A DNA stretch of 64,000 bases from Balamuthia mandrillaris (Eukaryota; Discosea; Longamoebia; Balamuthiidae). Shown one piece after another: positions 13,720 to 26,248 of this stretch. Position numbers and translations under genes: made by a program. The DNA is taken from assembly GCA_031835245.1 (NCBI GenBank), contig JAVKOQ010000185.1, positions 41,714 to 105,713 on the forward strand. The letters run 5' to 3'. The notes beneath the pieces are model-generated. The model was not told where the DNA came from. It saw only the letters and a list, made by a program, of their open reading frames with translations, and searched no databases. Every line of letters starts with the position of its first letter. The stretch's first letter is position 1.

Positions 13720-14100
13720 TATGACCAAGGGTAATGGACAAGTGGAGGTGCTAGTTGTTTTTACAAGCGTGAGTGGCGGTTGCGTACGTTCAAGAGAACT
13801 GCACCGTCCAAACTGTGGAGAAAGAACGGGATTGTTTTTGGTGATAAAAAAGAACAAGGAAAGAGGAGAAATACATGGTGGAATTGCTGTCTCCATGCAG
13901 AAGCTTCATTAATTAAAGAGGCAGTGCATTGTGGTGATTGGCCGTTTGCCCAAATTGCAAAAACATGATTGGTGGATGGAAGCATGCTTCTTTTTTCGCG
14001 AAGCAAAAGGTATTAGCTAATAGGCACAGTTCCTGCATTTTTCTTTTCATGAAGCCTTCGGCCTCAGTAAGTTTTTTTAACCAGCTGGTGGCGTGAAATG
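13720..14100. other. Intergenic: EctC upstream and ESCO 3' region
   Basis: 381 bp between two minus-strand genes, holding the EctC promoter/5' UTR and the ESCO 3' UTR. Only shadow reading frames are seen. Confidence 0.5.
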
Positions 14101-14637
14101 CTATCGCCACTGCCTGCATTCCATAGAATTGGAGACCTCATGATAGTCGAGGAAGGAAGGTGTGCCAAAGTAAGTGGTGGCCAGCTTGTGGCCCAAAGTG
14201 GTGGGTTGTGTAAAGGCACACTCGTCTTTTCGCAAAACATAGCCATACGTAAAATTGTGCCTGCTCAACAAACGTCTGTTAGCCACACATAAGACCAACC
14301 CAATAGAAGCGGTTATAACCTGATTGCCTCCAGGAGGCGAGTAGCAATCGACTTTCGTCGGGAGGATGGGTGCACCCATATCCGGCTTATGCCGCATAGC
14401 GCTGCACACGGAGTGGTGCTACAGGAGCGCCACCTATCCTCTTCCTGCCCACACCCGTCTTCCTCTTCCTCTGCCTCCAAGGACCCTTTGGTTGATTCTA
14501 TAGTAGTTGGTGCAGCCACAACCGGATAGGCTTTTTCAATCTCCTCCGCTACAGCACAACCGAGCACCTTATGCTGCGAATCCAAGTAGATAAATGTCTT
14601 AAAAGCCGTTGTGCCAGCATTAGCCTGAGCACGCGTG

Positions 14638-14682
<45 letters not shown>

Positions 14683-15846
14683 AGATACCTTTTCAACTCG
14701 GTTAGAGGTGGCAGCGTTTTCTGGTTCTGTCCAGCCTAGTTGCTTATTCATTACACTTTTCACACGAAGAACCTGCTCATCGGAAAAAACAAGGTGAGCA
14801 CAACGGCTCCTATGCGATCAATCTTTTTGTAAGCTGTACCTGCTTGGAAAAATAGCGAGGATCATTGTTCTCCAACATAATGACCCGAGCGCCCTCCGTC
14901 GCATACTCTGCTACCACTGGCATAACTTTCCAGGCCTACATTTGCGTGTCACCATCGCATTAGTGCGGCATTGTGGTTGTAGTTAGAAGGAGGAACGCTT
15001 AAATATGAGCCAGAAAGGATCACTCACTCGAAATGAAATGGGCTTGTTCCGGATAGAACAGGCCATAATGTGTCTTTGTAGGTCTTCAGGCTGGCAGACT
15101 ACATACACCATCCCACATTCTCTGCATAGGTTGGCGTTACTCGTCTGTTGTTGTTGATGATGGTTGGTAACCCCCGTGTCCTCCACTTGACTATTGTTTG
15201 TTGCTCTGCCTGCACCATAGCTCTTGTAGCCATTACCACCACCTTTCCCACTAGCACCACCACGATAACGAACGCTATCACTAGCAGCAGCAATACTGGT
15301 GGTGGCAGGGGTGTTGCTCCCCTCGAATAGTTTCTTCCGCCGCAACGGCCGCTTACTGCTCCCTCTCTTCAAGGCTTGTTGTAGTTGTGGTTGTTGCGCG
15401 CTACTTGTTGTTATAAGTTGTGGCGGTGGTAACGAAGCGGTGCCCGCCGTTGACAACGGGTTTGGGGAGAGGGAGCCTGGACCACCCCACATAAGTAGAG
15501 CATTCTTGTTGACTTGGAGTTCAGCGAGGGGCCGCCTTCTTGCCCTGATTCATAAGAGAGGCTAAGGGTTAGTGCGTGATAGCATACAAAAGCCTCCAGT
15601 GATCACAACCGACGCTAACCCTCCAGTACGGGTGCCAACCCCAACAACGAACCTTTTGCGCTGATAAGTGCAGAGCTCTACTCCGCCGGTTGTTGCAGCA
15701 GCACTCTCCGTCGCTAGAGGGCAAGCGGGGCCGTCCCCCTCTTTCGTAACCTCTTCCAAGCAGACGGCAGTACGCCGCCGTCTTGCCTTTTTATTAGGGA
15801 GTGCACTTTGCGGCTTGCTTCCGCCGGTCTGCTTCCGCCTTTTCAT
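14101..15846 (-). CDS. ESCO: Cohesin N-acetyltransferase (ESCO/Eco1 family)
   Basis: Nuclear enzyme that acetylates the cohesin SMC3 head so that sister chromatids are held together. The ATG at 15846 starts a basic, nuclear-type tail (MKRRKQTGGSKP..., KKARRRR), followed by a low-complexity linker. Then comes the family's C2H2 finger (CRECGMVYVVCQPEDLQRH). The acetyltransferase part follows in several exons: EYATEGARVIMLENNDPRYF, KTFIYLDSQHKVLGCAVAEE, the hallmark CGISRIWVHPSSRRKSIATR, then NFTYGYVLRKDECAFTQPT. The junction from LLEAIR to HNFTYGY is in phase (AG|GTTATA... TTGAGCAG|GCAC). The conserved order finger-then-GNAT matches the family. An acidic, Glu-rich insert lies between VVAAPTTIES and the CGISRIW motif. 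The intron before NAGTTAFKTF carries a long (CT)n tract on the coding strand. Confidence 0.9.
14641..14681 (-). repeat. (CT)n tract in an ESCO intron
   Basis: Appears as (GA)n on the + strand, so pyrimidine on the coding strand. It lies between the donor after RVEK and the acceptor before ANAGTTAF. Confidence 0.9.
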
Positions 15847-16210
15847 GGTGATGATGATGGTGGTGGTGGTGTTGCTGGTGGTGTTGCTGGTGACTTGGGT
15901 CTACGTTCTAGCGTCGCTGCTGCTGCTGCCCCTGCTGCCCCTGCTGCCCCTGCTGCTGCTGTTGTTTTTTGCGGAAAATTTTGGCGCCAGATCATTTGTT
16001 AATCTAGATCAAACGCAAAAAAAGGGAAAAAGAGAGAGACAACGAAGAAGGAAGGACAAGAAGGAAGGACAAGAAGAAGCAGCTGAAGAAGAAGAGCGGC
16101 GCTGCCTTCCTTCTCCATTTCTTCGCCTTGCTCTGCCCCCCTAGTAGCAAGTGTAAGCTTACCCATTTTTAGATTGTATTGGTTCCCCCTTTCATAGCGA
16201 GAAGCTCTTC
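15847..16210. other. Divergent intergenic region ESCO/BAF60
   Basis: 364 bp between two ATG codons pointing apart. It holds short imperfect repeats: GGTGGTG/TTGCTGGTG-type (15858-15895), CTGCTGCCC (15921-15960) and a duplicated GAAGGACAAGAAG unit (16047-16079). It probably works as a shared promoter; no gene seen. Confidence 0.55.
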
Positions 16211-16784
16211 ATGCAACAACCACCACCAAGCGCTTCTCCTCAGCAACGGGCAGCCACCCCAGCCGCCACAGCGGCTCCGCCCTCGGTAGCTCCCCACTAT
16301 CCACACCAGCAGCATCCTCCTCCTCACCACCAACAACAGCCGCAATATCAGGCAACGTACCATGCCCCACCTCAGACACAATACCAACAGCGCTACCACA
16401 ATGCATATCCCCAACAGGCCTCCTCCTCGCCCTCCCTTCCAAAGCATGACTTTGTTTATTCCGCAAACTTCACAGTTAAACCTCACCTCTCTAAAATCAC
16501 AACACCTGCTCCTGCAGGTGGCGGTGCGGCCGCCAACAAACGCCGCGCTAGAGCTGCCGCAGGACAGCCCTCCCTCAACCACCAAAAGTACGCCACCTAC
16601 TCTGTCTTGTCCTTTCTTCCTCTCTTCCTTTAAATGACAGTCTGCTTGCTTACAGGAAACCCAAATGGACAGACCTGCAGCTACCTGCCAAGGTACCTGC
16701 CTTTAATTGTTTGCTTTGTGTACGCGCATGCAGCTCTATTAATGTGCTGTTTTCTTCTCTCTGCTGCTCTTATGTTCCCTCTCG

Positions 16785-16818
<34 letters not shown>

Positions 16819-18308
16819 CTGAAGCTTGTCACGGCGGTGCCAGAAGCTGAAATCTATAGACAGCTTCTTGAATTGGAGCGCAAGCTGGATGCAACCCTTC
16901 AGGGAAAACACATGGACTACAATGAAATGCAACAACCGCGGTCCCAAAGAGTCACAAAACAACTGCGTATGTTTATCTACAACACGTATGAGAATCAAAC
17001 GGCCCAATACCACACCGAACCTTCTTGCGAGGTAGCCCTGGAAGAGCCGCCCTCCTGGACACTTCGCATAGAAGGCTATCTTCTTGATGAAGTGCGTTGC
17101 CCCAGTTGTTCCTCCTGTTTGTTACTCTCCTGTTCTTACACCATATGCTTGCGTGATTGCATGCAGCAACAGCAACAGCAGGCTGGTTCGTATACCCAGA
17201 GATATCCTGCAGCTTCTCAGCGGCACAACCAGGCTACCAAAAAATTTTCACATTTCTTTCACAAGGTTGTCATTCAGCTCAATCAAGATGATTCTCAACA
17301 GAGTATAGTAGAGGTGCGATATCGGCCTCTTTGTCTCTTTTCCATTAAAACTAAGCTCCGCTCTATTCAGTGGACTAAATCACAGTCCGTAGGAGACACT
17401 GATGGATTTGAAGTGAAGCGGCAAGGTTGTGGAGACCAAAAAGTCAAGATATTTTTACATCTCGACTATAATCCTTCCAGATTCAAACTTTCGTCTACTC
17501 TTGCAAGTGTATTGCATATGCACACGGATACACGGCCCAAAATCATTTTGCGGTTGTGGCAGTACATCAAAGAGAACGGCCTTCAAGACCCCGATGACCG
17601 TCGCCAATTCATCAGTGATGAAGCTTTGCAACAGGTGAGAACAATTCTATTATATTGCTCATCGTTTTGGTTGGAGAGGGAAAAGAGATGAGCACAATAT
17701 GATGACTGCTATACACTCCACCAAATATCACAGGTATTTCATGTGAAGAAGATCCAATTCTCAGAGATTCCTCAACTGCTCAGCGAGCACTTGGGTCCTC
17801 CTGACCCCATAGAGCTAGATTATACAATACGGTATGTCTTTTCTTTGGTAGCCTTTTGCCATCTCACCCCGTTGTCTGATTGTTTCGACGCTTAAATTGC
17901 AGCTGCACCGGTAATCCAGCCGAATTGAAGGAGTGCTACGACGTGCAAGTGGAAGCAGATGAGCAGCTGGTAGAAGGCACCGCCCTCTATCCACCGTCCT
18001 ATTCTAAGGAGCTTGATGCTTTGGAAGACCAGATCAGACAAACCATCCAAACCATCAGGAAGCATGACAAACGCCGGGAATTCATGCATGCTTTGAGCGA
18101 AAGTCCCCTACCGTTTCTCAACAAACTGGTGGTGTCGCAGGTGCACGACTATGAGCTTTTACATGGCGACGGAACCTCAAATACGACAGCCAAGACGCCG
18201 TTCTCCGCTTCCGAGGAGGAAGAACGACACGCAAGCTACTTCTATCAGCCATACACTCTTGCTGCCGTCCGCAACTACGTGGCCGCCAACCAAGATAACC
18301 CTCCTTAG
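16211..18308 (+). CDS. SWI/SNF complex subunit BAF60/SMARCD (Swp73/Rsc6) with SWIB domain
   Basis: Nuclear subunit of ATP-dependent chromatin remodelling complexes. A Pro/Gln/Ala-rich N-terminus of about 75 residues (MQQPPPSASPQQ...) precedes the conserved body: KPKWTDLQLPAK, VPEAEIYRQLLELERKLDAT, then a BAF60-type core (LRMFIYNTYENQ, PSWTLRIEGYLLDE, FSHFFHKVVIQL). The SWIB/MDM2 domain spans about 17480-17765 (YNPSRFKLSSTLASVLHMHT, ILRLWQYIKENGLQDP, then VFHVKKIQFSEIPQLLSEHL). The C-terminal helix region (DYTIR, LDALEDQIRQTIQTI) is also typical of BAF60. About seven exons; the intron before KLVTAVPEAEI uses a (CT)n tract as its pyrimidine tract. The stop lies 135 bp from the presenilin stop on the other strand. 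Confidence 0.92.
16787..16815 (+). repeat. (CT)n tract in a BAF60 intron
   Basis: Coding-strand pyrimidine repeat about 10 bases before the probable acceptor GAACTGAAG. Confidence 0.9.
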
Positions 18309-18443
18309 CCTTGCAGTTATGTTGACGCCTACATTAAACTTGCATATTTTGCAAATCTTGCACAGTTATGTTGACGGTGGTGATAGCATGATGATGGTGG
18401 TCTTGAACTAGGTGAATTAAAGCAAAGCAAATAAAAGCTACTA

Positions 18444-18671
18444 CTAAACAAAGACTCCATGAGTGCCCAAAGCTAGCACGAACGGCAGAAGGAAGACCTT
18501 CGTGAGAAAGAAGAACATAATGCCCAATGCTATTGATATAGGCAATGCCGGCAGTGCTTTGCGGAATACGGCCAACAGCAGCAGTGTTGCAAATAATCCC
18601 TGTGGTCATCACATTTTGTCAATTCCAATAGTATAGTTGCTCAGTTTGTGTGTAAAGGGGAGGGAGGGAGG

Positions 18672-18714
<43 letters not shown>

Positions 18715-20440
18715 CATACAGTGATAATGGCAATGAAGCAAGTAAATACAGTAAGCCAATCAAAGAGAGAGGCTCGCCCCAGCAACACGCTATAAAACAC
18801 AAAGTCTCCCAATCCCAACTTCACAGAGTCATTTACTGATGCGCGAGAGTTAGAATATTTTCGTCATTATGACAGGAGTTGATACAGAACAGGATTTACC
18901 TTTGTCTTCCTCGAGAAGACCTTCGTCGGGAGAGGCACTCATTACCATCGGGAAGACGCTTCCTGATTGCAAAGAAGAGGTAAGGCAGAGATAAAATAGA
19001 GGAGGCACCCAAATATACCATTGTAAAGAAGAGCAGGGATAGGTTCCTGTCGCTCCTGTGCTGTTTCCACCAGTACTTTGAGAGGGCCTCTTGGGCATAG
19101 TACCGCAAAAACATCTGCATAAATATTCGTTATTATTTTTAGCAAAAATGCCCTTAACCATTCAGACAAAAGCTAATGGTGTAACAAAGGGTTGTAATTG
19201 GGCGTGTGCTTACCATACAATGCAATGGCAGCGAGGATTGACCAGGTTGTCCACTCCGGAAAACGTGTGAAAAAGATGGCCTGAATAGTAGAAAGGGAGT
19301 CAGGAAGGTAAGGCATGCACTGACCTACAAAATTAAGCTTAAATTAAAGCATTCTGCTCACCAGGAACGCACTGATAAGGATGAGATAAGTTTGGCTGAG
19401 ACGACGCGGCCCAAACCAAAACACAGTGATAACGCCCACCACCGAAAAGTTCCACAATAAGAATGAGAAGGTCACGTAATCGAAGGGCAGGTTCAGTGCG
19501 CTTAATAAAAGACTATATTGAAGGACATCCATGTTAGTTCCAATAAAGCCAGAGAGATACCAAAAGAAAGAGGGGACACAAACTAGGAAATGAGGCCTCC
19601 AAACATCATCAACATAAGCCCAGAAGAGCCTATCAACCAAGCATAGATCACCTTGTTGTTATAAGCGTAACACGTCCAGCATAGGTTAGCTTCAGCACAA
19701 TAACGCAGAAGAGAAGAGAGAAGAGAGAGACTTTAAGGCATCGGTATTTGTACAGCAACACGAAGATAACGGTCACAACAACGATAACAGCAACAAAGGC
19801 AAGTGCGTTGAGGATAGAGCCAAACAGCTTGGTGGAGGTAGAGTCCCCTGAGGACTCGCTGTAGACCATGTATACCGCCCTGTTTGGAGTGAATGACGGA
19901 GTGAAAAAAATAACATCAGCAACACGTTACACGCTCATTTGACTTGCTCTTCAGAGGGCAGCTGGATGCAGCAGGAAGGGGAAGTAACGCCGTGGAGGGG
20001 AGGAGGAGAAGGAAGAAGGGGAAGAGGAAATATGCGTACGTGAAATTCTTGGAAGGAAGGTGAATCAGTCGCACAGCAATGATGACAAGAAGCATCGTGA
20101 TGGAGACGGGCTTCAGGATGGCCAACACCATCTGGGCCTGGTCCTCTAGCGTCATTTCTTCCTCCTCATCGGACCAGTCGGACTCTTCTTCTTCCTCCTC
20201 CTGCTCTCGTGGACGAGCGTTTGGAGAGGACGGACCCCCTCTCCGGTCTTCTTCCACGTCCTCCGCTTCTTCCTCCTCGCCCATACGCTTCATTTGGAGG
20301 TGGTCCCCCTCTAGTTCCTGGGCCAAGAGCTCCTCCTCTTCCTCTTCCTCTCTGCCTTCATGAAGGAGACTGCGGCGCTCCTGCTGGTCCAAATCCCCCC
20401 TTTCCCCTCCTTTCCTGTGACCCCCACCAGTGCTTGACAT
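18444..20440 (-). CDS. Presenilin, catalytic subunit of gamma-secretase
   Basis: Intramembrane aspartyl protease of ER and endosomal membranes. The ATG at 20440 ([12 protein letters not shown]) opens a highly acidic cytosolic tail of about 90 residues. The first helix follows ([20 protein letters not shown]), then [24 protein letters not shown] and [10 protein letters not shown], all classic presenilin. Both catalytic aspartates are present: YD in the exon reading [20 protein letters not shown] and GLGD in [16 protein letters not shown]. The PAL motif is intact ([19 protein letters not shown]). The protein ends [10 protein letters not shown], close to the usual C-terminus. About eight exons. 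The long loop between the two catalytic helices is short here, since the [15 protein letters not shown] strip is followed quickly by the GLGD helix. Its start codon faces the STAT start 154 bp away. Confidence 0.93.
18676..18712 (-). repeat. (CT)n tract in the last presenilin intron
   Basis: Reads (CT)n on the coding strand, followed by a CCCTCCCT run, between the GLGD exon and the PAL exon. Confidence 0.9.
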
Positions 20441-20594
<154 letters not shown>

Positions 20595-22922
20595 ATGGAA
20601 GGAGAGAGCGGCGTTGGCAGCCGTGGCAACCTCCCCAGGGGCATGTTGCAGGAGATCGACTTTATAAATAATGTTCTCGACAGCAACACCTTTAGCGGCG
20701 GTGAGGACCCTCATTACCCTTTTAGCATGCAAGAGGAAAGCGAAATGGCCCGCGCTGATGTTGCCCACCACCAACAACATTACACCCATCATTACTCCGA
20801 CCATTCCCTTCACCACCACGAACGCCAACACCACCATTATCACCATCAGCACCAACAGACAGCGCCCTTGCTGGCCAAAGATTCAACCGATAAACCACAC
20901 GACGGAAGGGCCGCTGCTCGTCTTCCGCCCCAGTGGATAGCAACAGCGGGTGACGGAACTTCAAACGGGACTGCAGCTGGGATGAGCAGCTGTGGAGATA
21001 GTGGCTGTTTTTGCTATGGGGCAAGCCAGGCACAGCAATGCTCCACTGTGGATATTAGCAAAACTAGGAGCAGGGGTACCAGCTCCGAAAGTGGCGATGC
21101 GGAAAGTATAGTCAGTACAACACCTTATGAGTCGCTGTATGGAACTCCTCCCGTTATTTCCACAATTCTCTCCTCTCCGGCTTCCTCTTTTACAAATAAC
21201 TCCACGAATGAAGGGGGCGGAGCCACAAACTACCCATTCGCGTACCTGTCAGAGCCCAAATCGGAGGCTTCTACTAGTTCCAATCCTCCTTCATCACCTG
21301 GTCCTTCAACCAGCCCCACAAATCCAACGATGACTAGCAGAGATGGCGGGGGGAGCAGCTGCAGCAGCATATGGCAGCCTTCACCTGCAAGCCGTCTCCT
21401 CGACCAAATGTGGGATAGCCAAAGGAACCAACAACAACAGCTGGACCTCCTCCGCTCCAAGCAAAAACAGGTCATGCAACGGCCCCAAAAAGAACCCTTT
21501 GAAGAGGTATGCCGGCTTCAAGCAGAGTTGCGACAGGCAATAAACTTCGAGCGGAACACATTGCACCATCTTTATCGCAGCACAGTTCTCGCTCTACATG
21601 ACCTCAATCGTTGGCACAGTCTCATACACCAGCTGGACTTGCAGCATACCCAGCTCGCCATCTTTGAACGAGAGATTCTCCAACTAACGGAACAAAAACC
21701 CGATACGCCACAGTGGTACGCTTTCCCGATTCTATTCCGCTCCATAATGTCATCAGCACCTGTTAGCAGTACTTTTACTTTGTGCTCACAATATCAATTA
21801 TGGCTGTAGCTATGTCGAACTGGCCATAACAGACCGGCCACCTTCAGATGTCATTTTCAAGGCAAAACCGTTTTCGCAGGCCTACGTGGTACACGTGCTG
21901 ACTGGTGCTTACGCGGAGGTATCCTTTCTCAGCAAAATGAACGCAGCCATTGTATGCGAAAGCCATCTCTGGAAGAGCAAGTTCAACAAGAGAACAATGC
22001 ACGAGGACTCAAAAGTTCTCGAACCGCAGCAACACACAGTGCTCTTCCAGCCAAAATTTCTGGTTGGTACCAGAAAGAGTGCTGTCAATCTACGGTTCAG
22101 CATCTCTGTCAAATGCGGTGCTGCCCTCAGCACCATCGAAAGCCCTCTTTCCGATCCCTTTGTTGTAATTACTAACGAGTGCCAATGGGCCGAAGCCGAG
22201 GGCACCCTCATCAAGAAGCAGGTCTTTGGTGGGCATGTGCGTTAACCCCCTCAATCTATAAACATGGCTTGTTCAATCTTATAGTTACTGATTCTCTCTC
22301 TCGTTTTCTCGGGAATAAAAAGGGGGAGGCATCATGGCCTCAATTTGCCAACGTGTTCCACGACCATTTTGTGCGAGCAACGAAGCAGGATCCCACCAGA
22401 CCCACCCGCACCCTCTTTCCTTGCGACTTTGATTACATCCACGAACAATTCTTTGGGCGGAAACCGATGGTCACGCTGAAAGATTTCGACAACTTTTGGA
22501 ATTGGTGCGGCAAGGGAGTGCACCTTCTGCGCTACCAGAGACACGTGGGTCACCTCTGGAAGGACGGGTTGATATTTGGTTTCATAAGCAAGGAGGATGT
22601 CGAGCGGAGGTTGATAATGGAGCAGGACGGCGCCTTCCTCGTTCGCTTCAGCCAGACCCAATCCGGCAGTTTTGCCGTTGGGTACAAGCACGAGGGCGTT
22701 GTCAAGCACTACTTGGTCAAGCCTGAGGATACCGCCGGACCAAAGAAGAACCTGACAGACTTTTTGCACAGCACTAACTATTTCGTGTTCTTGTTGAAGG
22801 TGACAGCTGATCCGGACGGCAACCCCATCTTAACTTCTTGCAACAAGAAAACTGTTCTGGAAAAATATTTATCTCAGAGGCCTCTTGTGGAAACGGCTGG
22901 CTATGATGACCTTCCCAAGTGA
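20595..22922 (+). CDS. STAT-family transcription factor with SH2 domain
   Basis: Signal-responsive transcription factor activated by tyrosine phosphorylation, as in Dictyostelium STATs. The first in-frame ATG (MEGESGVGSRGN) follows a Ser-coding repeat that lacks an ATG. Three exons (20595-21715, 21811-22234, about 22322-22922) join in phase to about 715 residues. The N-terminal 250 residues are low complexity (His/Gln/Ser). A coiled-coil region follows (EEVCRLQAELRQAIN, LHDLNRWHSLIHQL), then the DNA-binding beta region (PPSDVIFKAKPFSQAYVVHV, KFLVGTRKSAVNLRFSIS, PFVVITNECQWAEAEG), linker (WPQFANVFHDHFV) and the SH2 domain (GLIFGFISKEDVERRL, GAFLVRFSQTQSGSFAVGY with the phosphotyrosine-binding Arg). 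The likely phospho-acceptor Tyr is in ETAGYDDLPK, seven residues from the end in exactly the expected place. The stop lies 125 bp from the convergent ATG1 stop. Confidence 0.9.
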
Positions 22923-23047
22923 GGGGATCTCTTTTGTTTTTTGACTTTAAAGCACTTATACATAGACAAAAAAAAAAGTCATCCTCTGTATTTACAATGC
23001 TCTATGTTAAAAAAATATACAATAACATGAAAGGAGGAAAAAGAGAA

Positions 23048-23876
23048 TCAAGGCAAGTCGTTGATGGAGAACTTTGCAACGTATTTAGAATACACCGCTT
23101 TCTTTCTTTTGGACTTCTTCGCCTCGCCTGGAAAAGGCCGCCACATCTGATGTTATGATTCACAAACCCAAGAATGATTAGTTGGGAATTTGGTGAGAGC
23201 AAGGATACATACATTGCGCAAGGATTTCCTGGTCGGTAGTATCGGCTGCCTCCAAAGCAAGCTGCTCCAGTAGCAGCAGGCCTTTGCTGTACAATGCCTT
23301 GGCTTTGGGATAGTTTTTCAGTACCTCAGACACAGCTGCCTCTCGGCCCTAAATCACCCGTTATGCCCTAATTCATTCATCAAAACAACAAAGGCGTGGT
23401 GGTACCATTTGTAGAGCGCACTCGTATATAATTTTCTCAGCACACAATGCAGAGTCAGTTGGCTTTAGGTTACGTTTCCAGTACTCTGCTTTTCGCAAAT
23501 AGGAAGAAAAGGTTTCCCTCATGTTGTCTACCACTGAGAGAATTCACAGGTGAGGAAACAGGTGGGAACGGAAATGAGAAAAGTTTAAAAAAAACGTACA
23601 AACTCCCAGACGCGGAGAGGTCGCCACAGACTGAGCTTTTATCATTTGTTTGGTGTGTTCCAAGGCATTCTGTAGAGCGTACAACGCTTTCACGTACAAC
23701 GCAAGGGCTTCAACTGGGCTTTGCATGCCAACCTGAAGGAAGGAGTTAAAGTTAGTTGGTCGTTAGCAAGATAAGCAGCGAGTGTTGGAAAGAGAAAAAC
23801 TACTTTGATATCTGCAAGCTCGGCGATTGCAGTGCCTCGTTTGAAAAGCATTTCTACTTCATCAATGGTGTCCTTT

Positions 23877-23922
<46 letters not shown>

Positions 23923-25713
23923 GTAAGAACAAAGGATGATAAGCAAGTGATGTAACATTCATCACCTCTTCTGGTGCAAAATGAGCTGATGTATTCTCAG
24001 AGGAGGACGTAGAGCTAATGAGCTCAAAGGAATCAGTAGAAGCATCTATGCTCTATTTATAAATGTTAGACAAGCAACGATTAGATGAGAGTAAAGGTGT
24101 AGAAGTGGCTAAGTGGCAGCATACGTCGCGCAACGGTCCTTCCTTTGACAAATTGAAGCCGGTTTCTTTCGTAAAGGAGCCACCACTCGTTCGCAGAAAA
24201 GATGGGCCAAGCTGTTTCGGGTCTTCAGGTATCGAGGAATGCGGGAAAGAAGATGGAAAGGAAGGCTGCTGTTGCGATATTGGCTGCGTCGTGGTGGTCA
24301 CAGTGTTTCTTCTCCTGGATCCAGGGAGATTACCTATCATGATTTTAACCATTAGTAGAGCCGACAAACAAAACAAAGGAAACAGAGAGTTGAAACTCAC
24401 GCTGAGAAGGAATCTTTCGTGGAGAAGTGGCCTTGTGTGGATTAAGCCACGGGTGCCGGAAGAACTCTTCCCAAGAAATCCGTTCGTTGCTGTCTTTCTT
24501 TAGGAGAGAATAAACCAAGTCCATGCACTCTGGAGATAAGTGTAAGGTTGCTGGAATTTCGATGCGAGCTGTGTCAAGCTCTTGTAACAGCTGAAAGTGA
24601 TTCTTCACATCAAAAGGCGGTTTGCCAGTCAGCATCTACATTGTTAGTGGAATTTTTTTAAAAAACAAGTTAGTGAACCTGCATCATCTCTTCTCCGATT
24701 AATGTTACCTCAAAGAGGATGGAGCCAACAGACCACAAGTCTGCTTTGGCATCATAGGGTTTGCCCAGCAAGATTTCAGGTGCCTGAAATGAAGTTTACT
24801 TGGTTAGTGCTCAACATCCATGGGTCAACAAGAAAGGGGAAAGGCTATCAAAGGTTCGCCGACAAAAAAAAAAAAAACACGCACCATGTAGAGAGGAGAA
24901 CCGCATAGCGTATCAGCCACCGATTGTGGTTCGATGAAACGAGCAAAACCAAAGTCGGCAATTTTGAGGACCGCCTTCTGTGGGTCTCTGGAAGACAACA
25001 ATAGGTTCTGCGGCTTCAAGTCCCTGTGCACTATGTTCTTGCTGTGCAAAAATTCCAATCCTGCAGCTGTTTGGTGGTGACGTTAGCCACATCACCATAG
25101 AAATCGAACTCGAACTGAAAACTCGAACTCGAACTCGAACTCGAACTCGAACTTAAACAACTTGAACTTGGACATGAACTTGAACTTGAACTCGAAGAAC
25201 ATGCGACAAGAATAAAGACAACAAGGATGGCTTACCAAGTTGGCTTAAGAAGAAGCGGGCTCTGCTTTCGGATAGCTTGCCATGCCGTTTCAGAAACTGA
25301 GAAAAGTCCCCGCCTTCACAGTACTCCAACACCAAGTAAATGAACTCAGAGCCCTTCACCACCAAAACAACCACGTGAGTAAGTTCATTGCCAGAAAGTG
25401 AGAAAGAAGGAAAGAAAGGATAAGAAACAAAGGGGTAAGACTTGGGTGAAGGAGGGTGACGTACCAATACCACGTCGTGCTGCAGGACAATATTCTCGTG
25501 CTTCAAGGCTTTCATGATGTTGATTTCGGACTCGAGGTGCTTCTTAAGTTTTTGGTTATGTTTGGAGAGACGTTCCACATCCACCACTTTGATAGCCACC
25601 ACTTCATGCGTGTCCTTGTGCTGTGCCAAGTAGACTGTGGCAAAGGCTCCCCTCCCTATTCTCTTCCCATTGGAAATGTAGTCCCCCACTGAAAACGCCT
25701 TGGTGTGTTCCAT
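23048..25713 (-). CDS. ATG1/ULK-family autophagy-initiating Ser/Thr kinase
   Basis: Kinase that starts autophagosome formation. The ATG at 25713 ([20 protein letters not shown]) leads directly into the kinase domain: glycine loop [19 protein letters not shown] lysine ([13 protein letters not shown]), catalytic loop [22 protein letters not shown] and the APE-type exon ending at [12 protein letters not shown], then [17 protein letters not shown] and [15 protein letters not shown]. After a linker with Ser/Pro-rich sequence comes a C-terminal helical part ([54 protein letters not shown]-like), matching the MIT-like C-terminal region of ATG1/ULK. About nine exons. One intron (about 25087-25210) holds a CTCGAA hexamer repeat and another a (CT)n tract. 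Distinguished from plain CAMK-type kinases by the C-terminal region and the ATG1-like loop. Confidence 0.88.
23880..23919 (-). repeat. (CT)n tract in an ATG1 intron
   Basis: Seen as (GA)n on the + strand, so pyrimidine on the coding strand; lies just before the exon starting [10 protein letters not shown]. Confidence 0.9.
25105..25190 (-). repeat. CTCGAA/CTTGAA hexamer tract in an ATG1 intron
   Basis: About ten degenerate copies of a six-base unit (GAACTC and GAACTT on the + strand) within the intron after LLSQLG-coding sequence. Confidence 0.8.
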
Positions 25714-26248
25714 GGCTGTATCAGTCTAATCGTAGTGAGTTGGTAGACTAAGGAGGAGACTAGCTTCTCGTCGGCTTGCTCCTTCCTCCTTCCTTCCTCC
25801 TACAGCTGCTACCCCGTTTGGGGCAGCACAGCACACCCGACGCTCGTCGATTTTCTGTTCGTGTCGTCGTGAATATAGAAACGCCCCCTCAGGTAAAATT
25901 CTCTCGACAAGAGCAGAAAAGAGAGAAGAGAGAGAGAGCGAGAGAGAAGAGAGAGAAGAGAGAGAAGAGTAGAGCATCAGGATGAGACGGAAATTGGGGG
26001 CATCAGGGGGGATTTTAAGAAGGCAGTAAACAATGGAAGTGTGCTAGCGCCGCAAGGTAGGCATAAGTAATATAGGAGAAGTCATGTATTTTTCCACTGG
26101 TACAAAGGGGAAGAGCGTGACGTGGTACCTTGGTTTTGTCTACTCCTGCGGGTTTTACAGAACAGAAGGAAGAAAAAAGACGGGCCTCAAGCAGCGGTGG
26201 ACAGAGGGCATCTATGCATAGCCACAATTATAGTTGTTGGTTGAATCT
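25714..26248. other. Intergenic: ATG1 upstream and VOC-gene 3' region
   Basis: 535 bp between two minus-strand genes. It contains a purine-rich GAGA/AAGAG stretch at about 25918-25972, upstream of ATG1. No gene seen. Confidence 0.5.

Noticed and set aside
15668-16144. Leu-rich frame on the + strand over the ESCO start
   Set aside because: Opposite the basic N-terminal exon of ESCO and made of short simple repeats; no recognisable domain.
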